Shown: positions 33,408 through 45,300 of the stretch, piece by piece
How positions within the stretch are numbered: position 1 is the first letter of the stretch
Layout: every line of letters begins with the position of its first letter
Origin: Variovorax paradoxus
Lineage (GTDB): Bacteria; Pseudomonadota; Gammaproteobacteria; Burkholderiales; Burkholderiaceae_C
Length of the DNA: 64,000 nt
Assembly (NCBI GenBank): GCA_016806145.1
Contig: CP063167.1
Coordinates: forward strand, 2,104,501-2,168,500
Direction of reading: 5' to 3'
Made by a program: the position numbers and the translations under genes
The notes under the pieces: model-generated
Told to the model about the DNA's origin: nothing
Database searches by the model: none
The model's input: the letters and a program-made list of their open reading frames with translations, nothing else

Positions 33408-34166
33408 ATGGATCTCAAACTCTCCGACAAGGTCGCGATCGTGACCGGCGCGAGCATCGGCGTGGGCCGCGCGATCGCGCGCTCGCTGGCCCAGGAGGGC
33501 GCCCGGCTGGCCATCGTCGCGCGCGGCAGGGAACGGCTCGAGGCGGTCGCCGACGCGCTCGCGGCCGAGGGCTTCGAACGGCCGCTGGTGCTGGCTTGCG
33601 ACATCACGCAGCCCGACACGCCGTCCGTGGTGCGCGCCGCGGTGCTGGAAGCCTTCGGCAGCGCCGACATCCTCGTGAACAACGCGGGCGGCTCGCGGCC
33701 CTTCGAAGGACTCGGCACCGCGCGCCAATGGGAGGACGCGATGGCGCTGAACTTCCATGCGGCGCGCGAGCTGACCCATGCGCTGATCGACGACATGCGC
33801 GCGCGCGGCTTCGGCCGCATCGTGAACATCACGGGCGGGGACGAGCCGGTGGCGATCAACGGCGCGGTGCCGCCCAATGGCGCGACGCACATCTGGGCCA
33901 AGGCGCTGTCGCGCCACGTCGCGAAGGACGGCATCACGATCAATTCGATTCCGCCGGGACGCATCCACTCCGAGCAGGTCGACCACAAGCTGCTGCCGAC
34001 CGAGGAGGCGCAGCGGCGCTGGGTGGAGGAGAACTGTCCCGCGGGCTATATCGGCGAGCCCGAGGACCTGTCGGTGCTGGTGGCGTTCCTGTGTTCGCCG
34101 CTGGCGCGCTACATCACGGGCCAGGTGATCCACGTCGATGGCGGGGCGCGGCGCTTCTCGCACTGA
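33408..34166 (+). CDS. SDR-family oxidoreductase with atypical active site
   Basis: 252 residues from the ATG at 33408, with ACAGGAG upstream. The Rossmann motif TGASIGVG is at residues 13-20, NNAGGS near residue 93, and the C-terminal GQVIHVDGG. In classical SDRs a Ser and a Tyr-x3-Lys do the chemistry. Here the Lys is at 165 (HIWAK) but the Tyr position (161) is His, and the strand that normally holds the Ser reads NITGGDE. The rest of the fold is well preserved, including SIPPGRI after the active site, so this looks like a divergent subgroup rather than a decayed gene. It likely forms an operon with the lactonase gene (37-bp gap). Confidence 0.88.
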   Translation: MDLKLSDKVAIVTGASIGVGRAIARSLAQEGARLAIVARGRERLEAVADALAAEGFERPLVLACDITQPDTPSVVRAAVLEAFGSADILVNNAGGSRPFEGLGTARQWEDAMALNFHAARELTHALIDDMRARGFGRIVNITGGDEPVAINGAVPPNGATHIWAKALSRHVAKDGITINSIPPGRIHSEQVDHKLLPTEEAQRRWVEENCPAGYIGEPEDLSVLVAFLCSPLARYITGQVIHVDGGARRFSH

Positions 34167-34193
34167 GGCGCGCGCGGGGCGCGGCCGCGCCGG

Positions 34194-34607
34194 CTAACGC
34201 CGCGCGCCGAAGGCCGTGACCACGTAGTCGGAGAGCTCGAAGCCCAGCTCCGACGCGATGACCTTGAGGCGGTTCTCGATCTCGGGGTCGAAGAATTCGA
34301 GCACGTCGCCGGTCTTGGTGCACACCAGGTGGCCGTGGTGGCGTTCGCGGTCGTTGAGTTCGTAGACGGCCTTGTTGTTGCCGAGCTGGCTCTTCTTGAG
34401 CAGGCCCGTCTGCTCGAACTGGGCCAGCACACGGTAGACGGTGGCCAGGCCGAGGTCGGTCTGCTCGGCCAGCAGCTGGCGGTAGACGTCTTCCGCCGCC
34501 ATGTGCCGCTGCTTGCTGGTGCGGAACAGGTCCAGCACCTTCAGGCGCGGCAGGGTGGCCTTGAGCCCGGTCTGCTTCAGGTCGGGAGCGGCGGCGTGCT
34601 CGTCCAT
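34194..34607 (-). CDS. fur: Fur-family ferric uptake regulator
   Basis: 137 residues. The winged helix covers about residues 10-85 with LKATLPRLKVLDLF and DLGLATVYRVLAQFEQTGLL; the dimerisation and metal domain starts with HHGHLVC (residues 90-96). In most beta-proteobacterial Fur proteins this continues C-x2-C; here only Cys96 remains and the second position is Thr99, so the structural zinc site formed by cysteines is missing or altered. Some Fur proteins work without it. It may be the main Fur or a paralogue. It lies downstream of hemP on the same strand but is separated from it by a strong terminator, so it has its own promoter in the 62-bp gap from the terminator to its start. Confidence 0.88.
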   Translation of the reverse strand: MDEHAAAPDLKQTGLKATLPRLKVLDLFRTSKQRHMAAEDVYRQLLAEQTDLGLATVYRVLAQFEQTGLLKKSQLGNNKAVYELNDRERHHGHLVCTKTGDVLEFFDPEIENRLKVIASELGFELSDYVVTAFGARR

Positions 34608-34679
34608 GCGCGTGCGTCCGGTCGATGTTCGTCGGCGTGGGAAAAAAATGCATGGCTGGCCGGTGAACCGATGGCTAGC

Positions 34680-34717
34680 AAAAAACGACCCTTGGAGACC
34701 GTTGAGTCTCGGAGTCG
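34680..34717 (-). terminator. Rho-independent terminator after hemP
   Basis: Read on the minus strand, CGACTC pairs with GGGTCG (outer arm, one G-T pair), inside which GAGAC pairs with GTCTC around a short loop, followed directly by six T residues. It starts 20 bp after the hemP stop codon and ends 72 bp before the fur start codon, so it should separate the two transcripts. Confidence 0.85.
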
Positions 34718-34736
34718 CCCCACGATGAAACTGAAA

Positions 34737-35033
34737 CTACTTGGTCAGGATGAGCTTGCCCAGCTTGGTGGCCTGCAGCCTGTACACGAATCCGTTGTGC
34801 GAGATCTCGACCACCTTCTGGCCGCGCAGCAGCGCCGCGCTGTCGAGGCTGGCCGTCGAGAGCGCCGCGGCTTCGCGAGCGACTTCGTCGGCGAGCACCG
34901 GCGCGTGCACGAAGGCCTCGGCCGCCAGGGCGACGGGCTGCGGCGTCGCGGCGCGGCGTACGCGCAGGGTCGGACGGTGGCTCGTCAGTCCCGACGGGGA
35001 CGGTTGGCTTCCTTGAGAGAGGAGAGCTTGCAT
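34737..35033 (-). CDS. hemP: Hemin uptake protein HemP
   Basis: 98 residues. The C-terminal 40 residues carry the HemP signature: LDSAALLRGQKVVEISHNG followed by YRLQATKLGKLILTK. HemP is a small protein needed for hemin uptake or for expression of heme-uptake genes in Burkholderiales and rhizobia. The N-terminal 55 residues are longer than usual and low in complexity (Ala/Pro/Ser/Val), and there is no second in-frame ATG to shorten them. The gene has a Fur box over its promoter and a terminator behind it, so it is a single iron-repressed unit. No heme receptor or ABC genes are adjacent. Confidence 0.87.
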   Translation of the reverse strand: MQALLSQGSQPSPSGLTSHRPTLRVRRAATPQPVALAAEAFVHAPVLADEVAREAAALSTASLDSAALLRGQKVVEISHNGFVYRLQATKLGKLILTK

Positions 35034-35080
35034 GGTGGCGGTGGTCGCTTCGCAATGAAGCTGGTTGGTGACTTGGCTCG

Positions 35081-35111
35081 ACTATAGCACTGAATGAGAG
35101 TGATTCGCATT
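35081..35111 (-). promoter_or_regulatory. hemP promoter with Fur box
   Basis: On the plus strand, AATGAGAGTGATTCGCATT (35093-35111) matches the 19-bp Fur consensus arrangement of AATGA-type and GCATT-type arms. On the minus strand a TGC-TATAGT extended -10 element lies at 35081-35089, so the Fur box covers the spacer between -10 and -35. Fur with iron would block hemP transcription. Site assignment is from sequence pattern only. Confidence 0.75.
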
Positions 35112-35127
35112 AATGAAAGATGAATTT

Positions 35128-35949
35128 TCAGTCGATGGATGAAAAGAGCGCATTGAGATCGCCGACCGACGGCATGCGTTCGTCCATCGCATCGAAGCGA
35201 CCCTGCGCGAAGGCCTCGCTCGCGAGCTGGCCCACCAGGCCCAGCGCCGCCTGCAGCGGACCGCAGCCGAGGCTGATGCGGCGCGCGCCGGCCTGGGCGA
35301 GGGTCTCGGCCGTGGGCGCGCCCGCATAGCCCGCGTACACGTTCACCGGCAGGGCGAGCGCGCGCGACAGGCGCGCGATCTCCTCGGGGCTCGACAGGCC
35401 GGGCACGAAGATGCCGTCCGCGCCCGCCGCCGCGCAGAGCGTGGCGCGGCGCAGCGTTTCCTCGAAGCGCGCCGCCGGGTCGTCCCAGGGGACGATGTGG
35501 GTGTCGGTGCGCGCATTGATGAAGAAGCGCCCATCGAGCGCGCGGATCGCCGCGATGCGCTCGCACAGCACCTCGGGCGGCGCCAGCTCGCGCGTGCCCG
35601 GCCGCGTGCCGTCTTCGATGTTGATGCCGGCCACGCCCAGGTCGATGAGCGCGGCCGCCACGTCGCGCACCGCCTGCGTGCTGTCGCCATAGCCGCGTTC
35701 GAGGTCCACGCTCATCGGCACGCGCGACACGCGGCGGATGCGCGCGCAGGCCGCGACCAGCTCATCGGCGGGCATTCGTTCGCCGTCCGCATAGCCGAGC
35801 GACCACGCGATGCCCGCGCTGGTGGTGGCGATGGCGCTCGCGCCCGCGCGCTCGATGACGCGGGCGCTGGCGGCGTCCCAGGCGTTGACGAGGATCAGGG
35901 GGGCGGGGCCCGAATGCAGGCGGTGGAAAAGGTCGCTTTGGGATGACAT
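35128..35949 (-). CDS. Isocitrate lyase/PEP mutase-family protein
   Basis: 273 residues. TIM-barrel features of the PEP mutase/2-methylisocitrate lyase superfamily are visible: LVNAWDAASARVIERAGASAIATTSAGIAWSLGYADG at the N-terminus, PMSVDLERGYGD near residue 80 with metal-binding acids, GVAGINIEDGTRPG near residue 110, and FINARTDTH near residue 142. The K-x-C-G-H lyase loop that gives isocitrate lyase its catalytic cysteine is absent, so a lyase acting on isocitrate is unlikely. Oxaloacetate decarboxylase-like or phosphonate-related activity is possible. It is transcribed towards hemP but probably has no link to iron. A 372-bp non-coding gap precedes it. Confidence 0.87.
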   Translation of the reverse strand: MSSQSDLFHRLHSGPAPLILVNAWDAASARVIERAGASAIATTSAGIAWSLGYADGERMPADELVAACARIRRVSRVPMSVDLERGYGDSTQAVRDVAAALIDLGVAGINIEDGTRPGTRELAPPEVLCERIAAIRALDGRFFINARTDTHIVPWDDPAARFEETLRRATLCAAAGADGIFVPGLSSPEEIARLSRALALPVNVYAGYAGAPTAETLAQAGARRISLGCGPLQAALGLVGQLASEAFAQGRFDAMDERMPSVGDLNALFSSID

Positions 35950-36321
35950 GGGCTATGGCGGTTGGGACGAAGGTGGCCAAAGCTTAGGAAAGGCGCGACG
36001 CAGCGGCTTGGAAAAAACTGCGGTCGCGACCCTTGAAAGTGCTGCCGGCAAGAGCGTGTCTCGTCCGAAGAAAGCCGCCATTTGCCGGGTCAATAACAAC
36101 AGATGCCGCCCGAAGTTTCCCGATTTCATCTTTATTCGGATTTCAGGAACCAAGATCTCCAACGTGGCTGTTCTGACCAGGGAAGGCTGCACTGTTTTCT
36201 CTTTGCAACGGCCCGCGCTCAAGACTGACGAAAAGCTGAACTAACAGTTATGAACCATTGCGGTGCAATTCATAATTGTGTCAAAACGTTCTAACCGTCA
36301 ACAAGGCATCGAGACATCCCC
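35950..36321. other. 372-bp intergenic region before the giant autotransporter
   Basis: This gap separates the divergent PEP-mutase-family and autotransporter genes and is noticeably less GC-rich than its surroundings, especially 36060-36320. Short open frames on both strands show no family likeness and no good ribosome-binding sites. A possible promoter for the autotransporter is TTATGA (36248-36253), 17 bp, CATAAT (36271-36276). The perfect inverted repeat CAATT-CAT-AATTG (36266-36278) overlaps the -10 and could bind a regulator. No terminator or RNA gene is evident. Confidence 0.5.
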
Positions 36322-39300
36322 ATGAACATCGCCTTCAGAAGCCTCTGGAATGCAGCCACTGGTAGCTGGGTCGCCGTACCGGAAACGACCCGGTCCTGCG
36401 GCAAGCGCAGCGTATCGACCACCGTTGCGGGCGCGGCGCTTGCCCTGTTCGCGACGAGCTTCTTCCCCGCCCAGGCGGCATGCACGACCGCTGGCAGCAA
36501 CGTGACCTGCAGCGGGGCGGCCAACCCGCTCGCGCCGAACTTCGCCAATGGCTCCAATAACCTGAACGTCACGGTGAACCCGAGCGGCAGCGTGGGCGTG
36601 CTCCTGGGCGTGGGCGGCAATGCGATGACGCTCACGGGCTCCAACGACACGCTGACCAACAACGGCCGGATCGATCCGACCCTCCTGGGCACGGGCCTGG
36701 GCGTGTTGTCGTCGGGCGTGGTCATGGGCAACGCGACGGCCAGCACGCAGACGGTGACCAACAACGGCATCCTCGGCGGGACCCGGGGGCTGTCGTTGGG
36801 GCTGACCGGCATGGCGCTGGCGATTCAGAACGGGGCTGGAGGCACATCGAACATCACCAACACGGGCACCTTGTCCACGTCCCCCATCATCGGGGCTACC
36901 TTGAGCGCTCCCGACGCAGGCGTGATGGTGGGCTACGGCGGTGGACAGGTGAACGTGGACAATTCCGGCACCATCACCGGGCGCGTCGGATTGGGCTCCT
37001 CGGCCGGGGGCAATACCTTCACCAATTCGGGCATCGTGAATGGCAGCGTCTCCCTCGGCGCCAACAGCACCAACCAGTTCGTGGCGACGACCGACTCGTC
37101 GGTCAACGCGGCGGGGGGCGTGGCTCCGGCGGTCAATCTCGGCATCGGCGCCGTCACGGTCAATTTCGCCGCCGCGGGCATGGTCGACGGCGGCTCGGGC
37201 GGCAACAACACGCTGCGCCTGCGGCAGGGCACGTCGCTCACGGGCACCATCGCCAACGGCAGCTTTCTCAATTTCAACAAGCTCGATGTCGAAAGCGGCA
37301 CCTGGACGTTGAACGGCGCCTCGGGCGTGAGCCAGGCGACGCTGGGATCGGGGGCGACCGCCGTGGTCGACAACGCGCTGTCGCTGGGCAAGGGCACGGT
37401 CACTTCGAACGGCGGGGCGCTGGAAACCGCGGTACCCGGTCTCTCGCTCGCCAACGACGTCGTTCTGGGCACCGGCGGGCTGATCTTCACGGGCGCGAAC
37501 GGCGTGCAACTCTCGGGCGCGATCTCGGGTGGCGGGGACCTCACGCAAGCCAGCGGCGCCACGCTGGTGCTCAGCGGCAACAACGTCTACACGGGCGACT
37601 CGGTCGTGCTCAATGGCGTGCTGCAGGTCGCCAGCGACGCCAATCTCGGCTTGGGCAGGCTCGTGCTCGATGGCGGTACGCTCGCATCGACCGGCGATCT
37701 GACGAGCGCGCGCAGCGTGGTGGTCAGGGCCAACACGGGGAGCATCACGAGCACGGGCTCCGCCATCGCTCTGACCGGCGCCATCGACGGTGGCGGGGCG
37801 CTGAGCATTCAGGCGAACGGTGGCGCGATCTCGCTCACGAACAACGCCAACGACTTCCGCGGCTTCGTCAACCTCGCGGGTGGCGCCACGCAGATCAATG
37901 CCGCCAATTCCCTGACGCTGGGCAACATCGCGACCGGTGCGCTGACGGCCGTGAGCGGCGGCACGCTGTCGCTCGGGCAAGGCAGTGCCGCATCGATCGA
38001 TTCCACCAGCGCAAGCGGTGCCGTCGTCCAGGGCGGGGCGATCAGCGTCGTCGGCGCGACCACCGTCTCCGCTTCGGGGGGCGCTGGCGCCATCACGCTC
38101 AACAACGCGGGCAACGACTTCGGCGGCGTGGTGCATCTGACCGGGGGGTCGACGGAGATTGCCGACGCGAACGCATTGACGCTGGGCAACCTCGCAACCG
38201 GCGACCTCACCGCAACCAGCAACGGGGCGCTCTCGCTCGGCCAGGGAAGCGCAGCCTCGATCAATGCCACGAGCAACAACGGCGCCATCGTTCAGTCCGG
38301 TCCGCTGGCGGTCGCCGGCACCACCACGCTGAATGCAGGCACGGGCACCATCACGCTGACGGAAGCGACGAACAGCTTCGGCGGCGCATTGGGCATCGCC
38401 GGCGGCAACACCGCGATCGCCGCGGCCTCCGACCTGACGCTGGGCGACGGCTCGGTCGGCGGCACGCTGGCTCTCACGAGCGGCGGCGCGATCACCCAGA
38501 CCGGTTCGCTGTCGGTCGTCGGCACCAGCAGCTTCGGCGCCACGGGCGCCATCGCGCTGACCGATGCGAACAACGATTTCGGCGCCGCGGTCAGCCTCCA
38601 GGGCAGCAGCATCGCCATCCGCGACCGCAACGACCTCACCGTGTCTTCGCTGACCAACGGCACCAATGGCAGCGTCTCGGTGATCGCCGGCGGCCAGCTC
38701 GTGCTGCCGAGCCAGGCCATCGATGCCGGCACCGGCAACGTGGTCCTCGCCGCGGAAGGCGGGCAACTGGGCATCAGCAACGCCGTGCGCGGCGCCAACG
38801 TCACGCTGGGCGGTCGCGACGGCATTGCATTGGCCGCCGATGTCGAGACGGCCGGCACCTTGAGCCTGAACAGCAGCCAGGGCATCGCGCAGTCCAGCGG
38901 CACGATCACCGCGGGCACGCTGACCGGCAGTGCCGCGGGCGCGGTCACGCTGTCCAACGAGGCCAACCAGATCGGCACCCTCGGCGACTTCAGCGCGCAG
39001 GGCCTGACCGTGAAAAGCGGTCTCCAGCTGAACGTCACCGGCAAGGTGGACGGCGGTGCCGGCACCTACCTGATGGGAAGCAACCTCTCGATCTCCGGCA
39101 CGGTGAGCGCGACCGACACGGTGTTGTTCTCGACCGGCGCGATCGGGCAGACGAGTTCTGGCGCGATCGTCGCCGACACCCTGAGCGGCACCGCCGTGGG
39201 CGTCGTCAACCTGACCGGCGCCAACATGGTCGCGACCCTCGGCGATTTCGACGCCGGCAGCGTTCCCGGTACCGGCGATTTCAGCTTCGCCAATGGACGG

Positions 39301-42300
39301 GCACTGAGCATCACCGGCAAGGTCGCCGCCGACAATCTCTCGTTCGACGTGAGCAACGGCGCGGTGGTGACGGGCTCGCTGACGACGAGGGTCCCGGGCG
39401 GCACGACCACGATTGCCTCGGGCACCCGGCTGCAGATCGGCGCCGGCGGCACGGCGGGCAGCATCTCGGGCGACGTGGTTGCCAACGGCGAGCTGGCCTT
39501 CGATCGTTCCGACACCGTGAGCTTCGGCGGCAGCATCGGCGGGTCCGGCAGCCTGACGCAGGCGGGCAGCGGCAGCCTCGATCTCACCGGTGCCAGCACC
39601 TATGCGGGCGGCACGACGGTGGCCGTGGGCACGTTGAGCGTGAACAACAAGAGCGGCAGCGCGACCGGCACGGGTGACGTGCAGGTGCAGGCCGGTGCGA
39701 CGCTCGCGGGCACCGGCAGCATCGCGGGCGCCGTCACGGTCGACAAGGGCGGCGTGCTGTCGGCGGGCAACGGCGGCGCCGGCACGCTCACCCTGGGCAG
39801 CCTCAGCCTGAATGCGGGCTCGGTGCTGAACTACGAGCTCGGCCAGGCCGGCGTGGCCGGTGGCTCGCTCAACGACCTGATCGACGTCAACGGCAACCTG
39901 CAGCTCGACGGCACGCTCAACGTGAGCGAGACCGCCGGCGGCAAGTTCGGCGCGGGCCTGTACCGCCTCATCAACTACACGGGCACGCTGACCGACAACG
40001 GCCTGGACATCGGCACCGCACCGACGGACGCGAAGAACCTCCAGATACAGACCGCGGTGGCGAACCAGGTCAACCTGGTCAACAGCGAAGGCGTGACGCT
40101 CACGCTGTGGGACGGCAGCGACCCTGCGAACTTCAACGACGGCAAGGTCGCGGGCGGCAGCGGCACCTGGCGCGCGGGCGGCTCGACCGCGAGCTGGACC
40201 GGCATCGACGGCCAGCTCAATGGCGGCTGGCAGCAGGATGGCGTCGCCATCTTCAGCGGGCAGGCCGGTACCGTCACGGTGGACAACAAGGGCGCGGGCG
40301 GTGCGGTGCGCATCGGCGGCGCGCAGTTCGCGGTCGACGGCTACACCATCAACGGCGACCCGCTCACGATCAGCGCACCCCAGACGGTGGTGCGCGTGGG
40401 CGACGGCACGGCCGCCAGCGCGGGCATGACCGCGACCATCAACGCGGCCATCGGCGGCGCGGGCGGGCTGGTCAAGGACGACGGCGGCACGCTGGTACTG
40501 GGCGGCAACAACAGCTACGCGGGCGGCACCACGGTCAAGGGCGGCATCCTGCAGATCTCGGCCGACAACAACCTCGGCGCGGCGGGCACGGGCCTCTCGC
40601 TCGATGGCGGCACGCTGCGCATTGCCACGGGTTCCGGGTCGCTCTTCGTTCCGCGGACGGTGGCGTTGGGCACGGGCGGCGGCACCCTCGATGTCGGCAA
40701 CAGCAACTTCGCGGTGGGCGGTCCCATCAGCGGCAAGGGGCAACTCACCGTCACGGGCAAGGGCGGCGGCTTCAGCCTGGTGGCGGCCAACAGCTACAGC
40801 GGCGGCACGGTGCTGCAGGACGCGGTGACCGTCTCCACGGTTGCCAGCGGCGTGTTCGGCAGCGGCGCCGTGCAGCAACAGGGCAACGGTTCCTTCGTGT
40901 TCCTGCTGGGCTCGGCCAGCGCCGGCAGCAACAGCTACAGCGTCGGGCGCGCGGCCACGGGCGACATCAACAACCGGCTCGCGTTCGGGCAGACCGCGAC
41001 GGGCGGCAGCGCGAACATCACGGTCAACGGTTCGGGCTGGCAGTCGCCGGCCGGCAATGCACTGCAGTTCGGCGACAACGCGACCGCCGGCTCGGCCACG
41101 ATCAACAACCTGGGAGGCTCGGTCTACTTCCTGCAAAGCGGCAGTGCCGGTGGCGCGACGATCGCCAATGGCAACAACAGCCTCTTGAGCTTCATTGGCT
41201 CGGCCACGGCCGCCAACGCGAAGATCAGCAACGCGAAGGGCAGCCTGGTCTACTTCGCCGACAGCAGTTCGGGCGCGGGTGCCACGATCGGCAACACCGC
41301 GGGCGGCGTGGTCGACGTGTCGGGCTCGACCGCCAAGACCGGTGTCGAACTCGGTTCGCTCTCGGGCGCGGGCGGTGTCGTTCTCGGCGCCACGCGGCTC
41401 ACCGTGGGCGGGCTGAACACCAGCGATGCCATCTCGGGCGCCGTCAGCGACAAGGGCAGCGTGTTCACGCAACCGGGCTCGGGCACGGGCGGCTCGATCG
41501 TCAAGGTGGGCAGCGGCACGCTCGCGCTGAGCGGCGCCAACAGCTACACCGGCGGTACCACGGTGGCGGCCGGCACGCTCAGCGTGAACAACGCGATAGG
41601 CAGCGCGACCGGCACGGGCGCGGTGCAGGTGCAGTCGGGCGCGACGCTCGCGGGCAGCGGCAGCATCGCGGGCGCGGTCACGGTGGCCAATGGCGGCGCA
41701 CTGTCGGCAGGCAACGCGGGCGTGGCCGGAGGTGCAGGCACGCTGACCGTGGGCAGTCTCGACCTGGGCGCGGGCTCGGTGCTGAACTACCAACTCGGCC
41801 AGGCCGGCGTGGCCGGCGGCTCGCTCAACGACCTCATCAACGTCAACGGCAACCTGCAGCTCGACGGCACGCTCAACGTGAGCGAGACCGCCGGCGGCAA
41901 GTTCGGAGCGGGCCTGTACCGCCTCATCAACTACACGGGGACGCTGACCGACAACGGCCTGGACATCGGCAGCGCGCCCACGGGCAAGCTCGCCGTGCAG
42001 ACCTCGGTCGCGAACCAGGTCAACCTGCTCAACAGCGATGGCCTGGTGCTCAACCTCTGGGACGGCGGCAACAGCGCCAACTTCAACGACGGCAAGATCG
42101 CCGGCGGCTCGGGTACCTGGCGCGCGGGCGTGCCCGGCGACAACTGGACCGACGCCAACGGCCTGGCCAACGGCACCTGGGTGCAGGACGGCTTCGCGAT
42201 CTTCAGCGGCCAGGCCGGCACCGTCACGGTCGACAACAAGGGCGGGTTCGGGCCGGTGCGCCTGGGCGGCGCGCAGTTCGCGGTCGACGGCTACACCATC

Positions 42301-45300
42301 AACGGCGACCCGCTCACCATCAGCGCCCCCCAGACGGTGGTGCGCGTGGGTGACGGCACCGGCGCCAGCGCGGGCATGACCGCGACCATCGCCGCTTCGA
42401 TCGGCGGCGCGGGCGGGCTGGTCAAGGACGATGGCGGCACGCTGGTGCTCACCGGCAGCAACAGCTACACGGGCGGCACCACCATCAAGGGCGGCATCCT
42501 GCAGATCTCGGCCGACAACAACCTCGGTGCCTTCGGCACGGGGCTCGCGATCGACGGCGGCACCTTGCGCATCGCGGCCGGCTCTGCGCCGTCTTTCGCT
42601 TCGCGCGCGCTCGTGCTGGGCGCGGGCGGCGGCACCATCGATCTGGGCAACAGCCTCTTCGGCCTCGGCGGTCCTATCAGCGGCAACGGCCTGCTCACCG
42701 TCACGGGCAAGGGTGGCAACCTCGGCCTGGTGGCGGCCAACAGCTACAGCGGCGGCACCGTGGTGCAGGGCGGCGCGAGCATCGGCGTCGGCGCGAGCGG
42801 GGCCTTCGGCAGCGGCGCGGTGCAGCAGCAGGGCAGCGACACGTGGGTGTACTTCTACAACTCGGCCAGCGCCAGCGCCGCCGGCAACAGCTACACCATC
42901 GCGCGCGCCGGCACGGCCGACAGCAACAACCGCCTGAGCTTCAGCGCGAACTCGACCGCTGGCAACGCGACCATCACGGTCAATGGCACGGACTGGAAGT
43001 CGCCAGTGGCGAACTACCTGCTGTTCGGCGAGAACACGAGCGCCGGCACGGCCACCATCTTCAACCAGGGCGGCTCGGTCTACTTCCAGCAGGCCTCGAC
43101 CGCGGCCAGCGCAACCATCGCCAATGGCGCCAACAGCGCCCTGAGCTTCCTGGGCACGTCCAGCGTCGGCAGCGCGAAGATCAGCAACGCGAAGGGCGGT
43201 CTCGTCTACTTCGCCGAAAGTGCCTCGGGCGCGGGTGGGTCGATCTCCAACGCCGCGGGCGGCGTGGTCGACGTGTCGGGCTCGATCGCCAAGACCGGTG
43301 TCGAACTGGGCTCGCTCTCGGGCGCCGGTGGCGTGGTGCTCGGCGCCACGCGGCTCACGCTCGGCGGCCTCGGCACCAGCGATGCCCTCTCCGGCACGGT
43401 CAGCGACAAGGGTGGTGCCTTCGGGGTACCCGGCCCGGGCGTAGGCGGCTCCATCGTCAAGGTGGGCGCGGGCACGCTCACGCTGAGCGGCGCGAACACC
43501 TACACCGGCGGTACCACTGTCGCGGCGGGCACGCTCGCCGTGAACAACGCCAGCGGCAGCGCGACCGGCACGGGCGCGGTACAGATCCAGGGCGGCTCGA
43601 CGCTCGCGGGCAGCGGCAGCATCGCGGGCGCGGTGAGCATCGCCAAGGGCGGCGTGCTGTCGGCAGGCAACGGCGGTCCCGGCACGCTGACGGTGGGCGG
43701 CCTGAGCCTCGCCGACGGCGCGGTGCTCAACTACCAGCTCGGCCAGGCCAACACCGTGGGCGGTCCGCTCAACGACCTTGTCAACGTCAACGGCGACCTG
43801 CGCCTGGACGGCACGCTCAACGTCGCGCAGTCCACGGGCGGCAGCTTCGGCGCGGGCCTGTACCGGCTCATCAGCTACACCGGCGGCCTGATCGACGCCG
43901 GCCTGGACATCGGCACCGCGCCGGGCGCCAAGACCGACCTGCAGGTGCAGACCTCGGTGTCCAAGCAGGTCAACCTGGTCAACCGCGCGGGCCTGTCGCT
44001 GAACTTCTGGGATGGCGGCGACCCGAGCAAGTACAACGACGGCCAGATCGCCGGCGGCAGCGGCACCTGGCGCGTGGGCGTGCCGGGCGACGGCTGGACC
44101 GGCGCCGACGGCAAGATCAACGCCGCGTGGGTGCAGGACCAGTTCGCCGTCTTCAGCGGCAGCGCCAGCATCGTCAGCGTGGACGGCGGCAACGGCACCG
44201 TGCGCATCGCCGGCGCGCAATTCGCCACCGACGGCTACCGCGTGCAGGGTGACGCGCTCCAACTCGGCAACGCGGCCACCACCGTCCGCGTGGGTGACGG
44301 CACCGCGGCCAGCGCGGGCATGACGGCGACCATCGCGTCGTCGCTCACCGGCACGGGCGGCCTGGTCAAGGAAGACCTGGGCACGCTGGTGCTCGAGGGC
44401 GCCAACAGCTACAGCGGCGGCACCACCGTCAAGGGCGGCATCCTGCAGATCGCATCGGACGCCAACCTCGGCGCGGCCAGCGGTGGCCTCGCGCTCGAAG
44501 GCACCACCTTGCACGTGACCGGCGACACCGCGAGCACACGCGCCGTGAGCCTTGGCGCGGGCAGCAACACCTTCGACATCGACCTGAGCCGCACCGTCGC
44601 GCTCAATGGCGCGGTCAGCGGCGCGGGCGGCCTGCGCAAGACCGGCGCGGGCACCCTGCAGCTCGGTGCGGCCAACGGCTACGCGGGCGGCACCGAAGTG
44701 GCGGCGGGTTCGCTGCAGGCACTGGTCACGGGCGCGCTGGGCACGGGGCCGGTGTCGGTGGCGGGCAATGCCTCGCTGGCCTTCACCGACAAGGCCGACG
44801 CGGGCAAGCTCGCGATCACCTTGGCACAGCGCGGCAGTGCGCCGACCGACAACGGCGGCTTCCTGGCCTTCAGCGACAGCAGCTCGGCCGGCAGCGCGAC
44901 CATCACGGCGAACAAGGACGCCACGGTCGAGTTCCGCGATACCTCGAGCGCGGGCAATGCGGTGATCGAGAACCGCGGCGGCATCACCACCCTGTGGTTC
45001 AACGCGAACGCAGGCAAGGCGCAGATCACCAACTTCGATGGCGGACAGATCAACCTGCTCGACGATGCGAGCGCCGGACAGGCGCGCTTCGTCAACGAGA
45101 GTGGCGGCCTGATCGACCTGTTCGACCGCGTCAGCGCGGACCAGGCCACGGTGGTGAACAACGCGGGCGCGCGGCTGCGCATCGGCAACCTGACGAATGC
45201 GGGCGTGGGCATCGGCTCGCTCGAAGGCGCGGGCAGCGTGCTGCTGGGCGCGAAGGCGCTGACCACGGGTGGGTTGAACACCAGCACGACGGTGTCGGGC

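Noticed and set aside
34178..34191. GGCGCGGCCGCGCC palindrome between the SDR and fur genes as a bidirectional terminator
   Set aside because: Only a 5-bp stem with no T run; GC-rich palindromes are common in this DNA.
35953..36222. 89-codon minus-strand open frame in the autotransporter leader region
   Set aside because: No family likeness, no ribosome-binding site, and its GC pattern is unlike coding sequence in this window.
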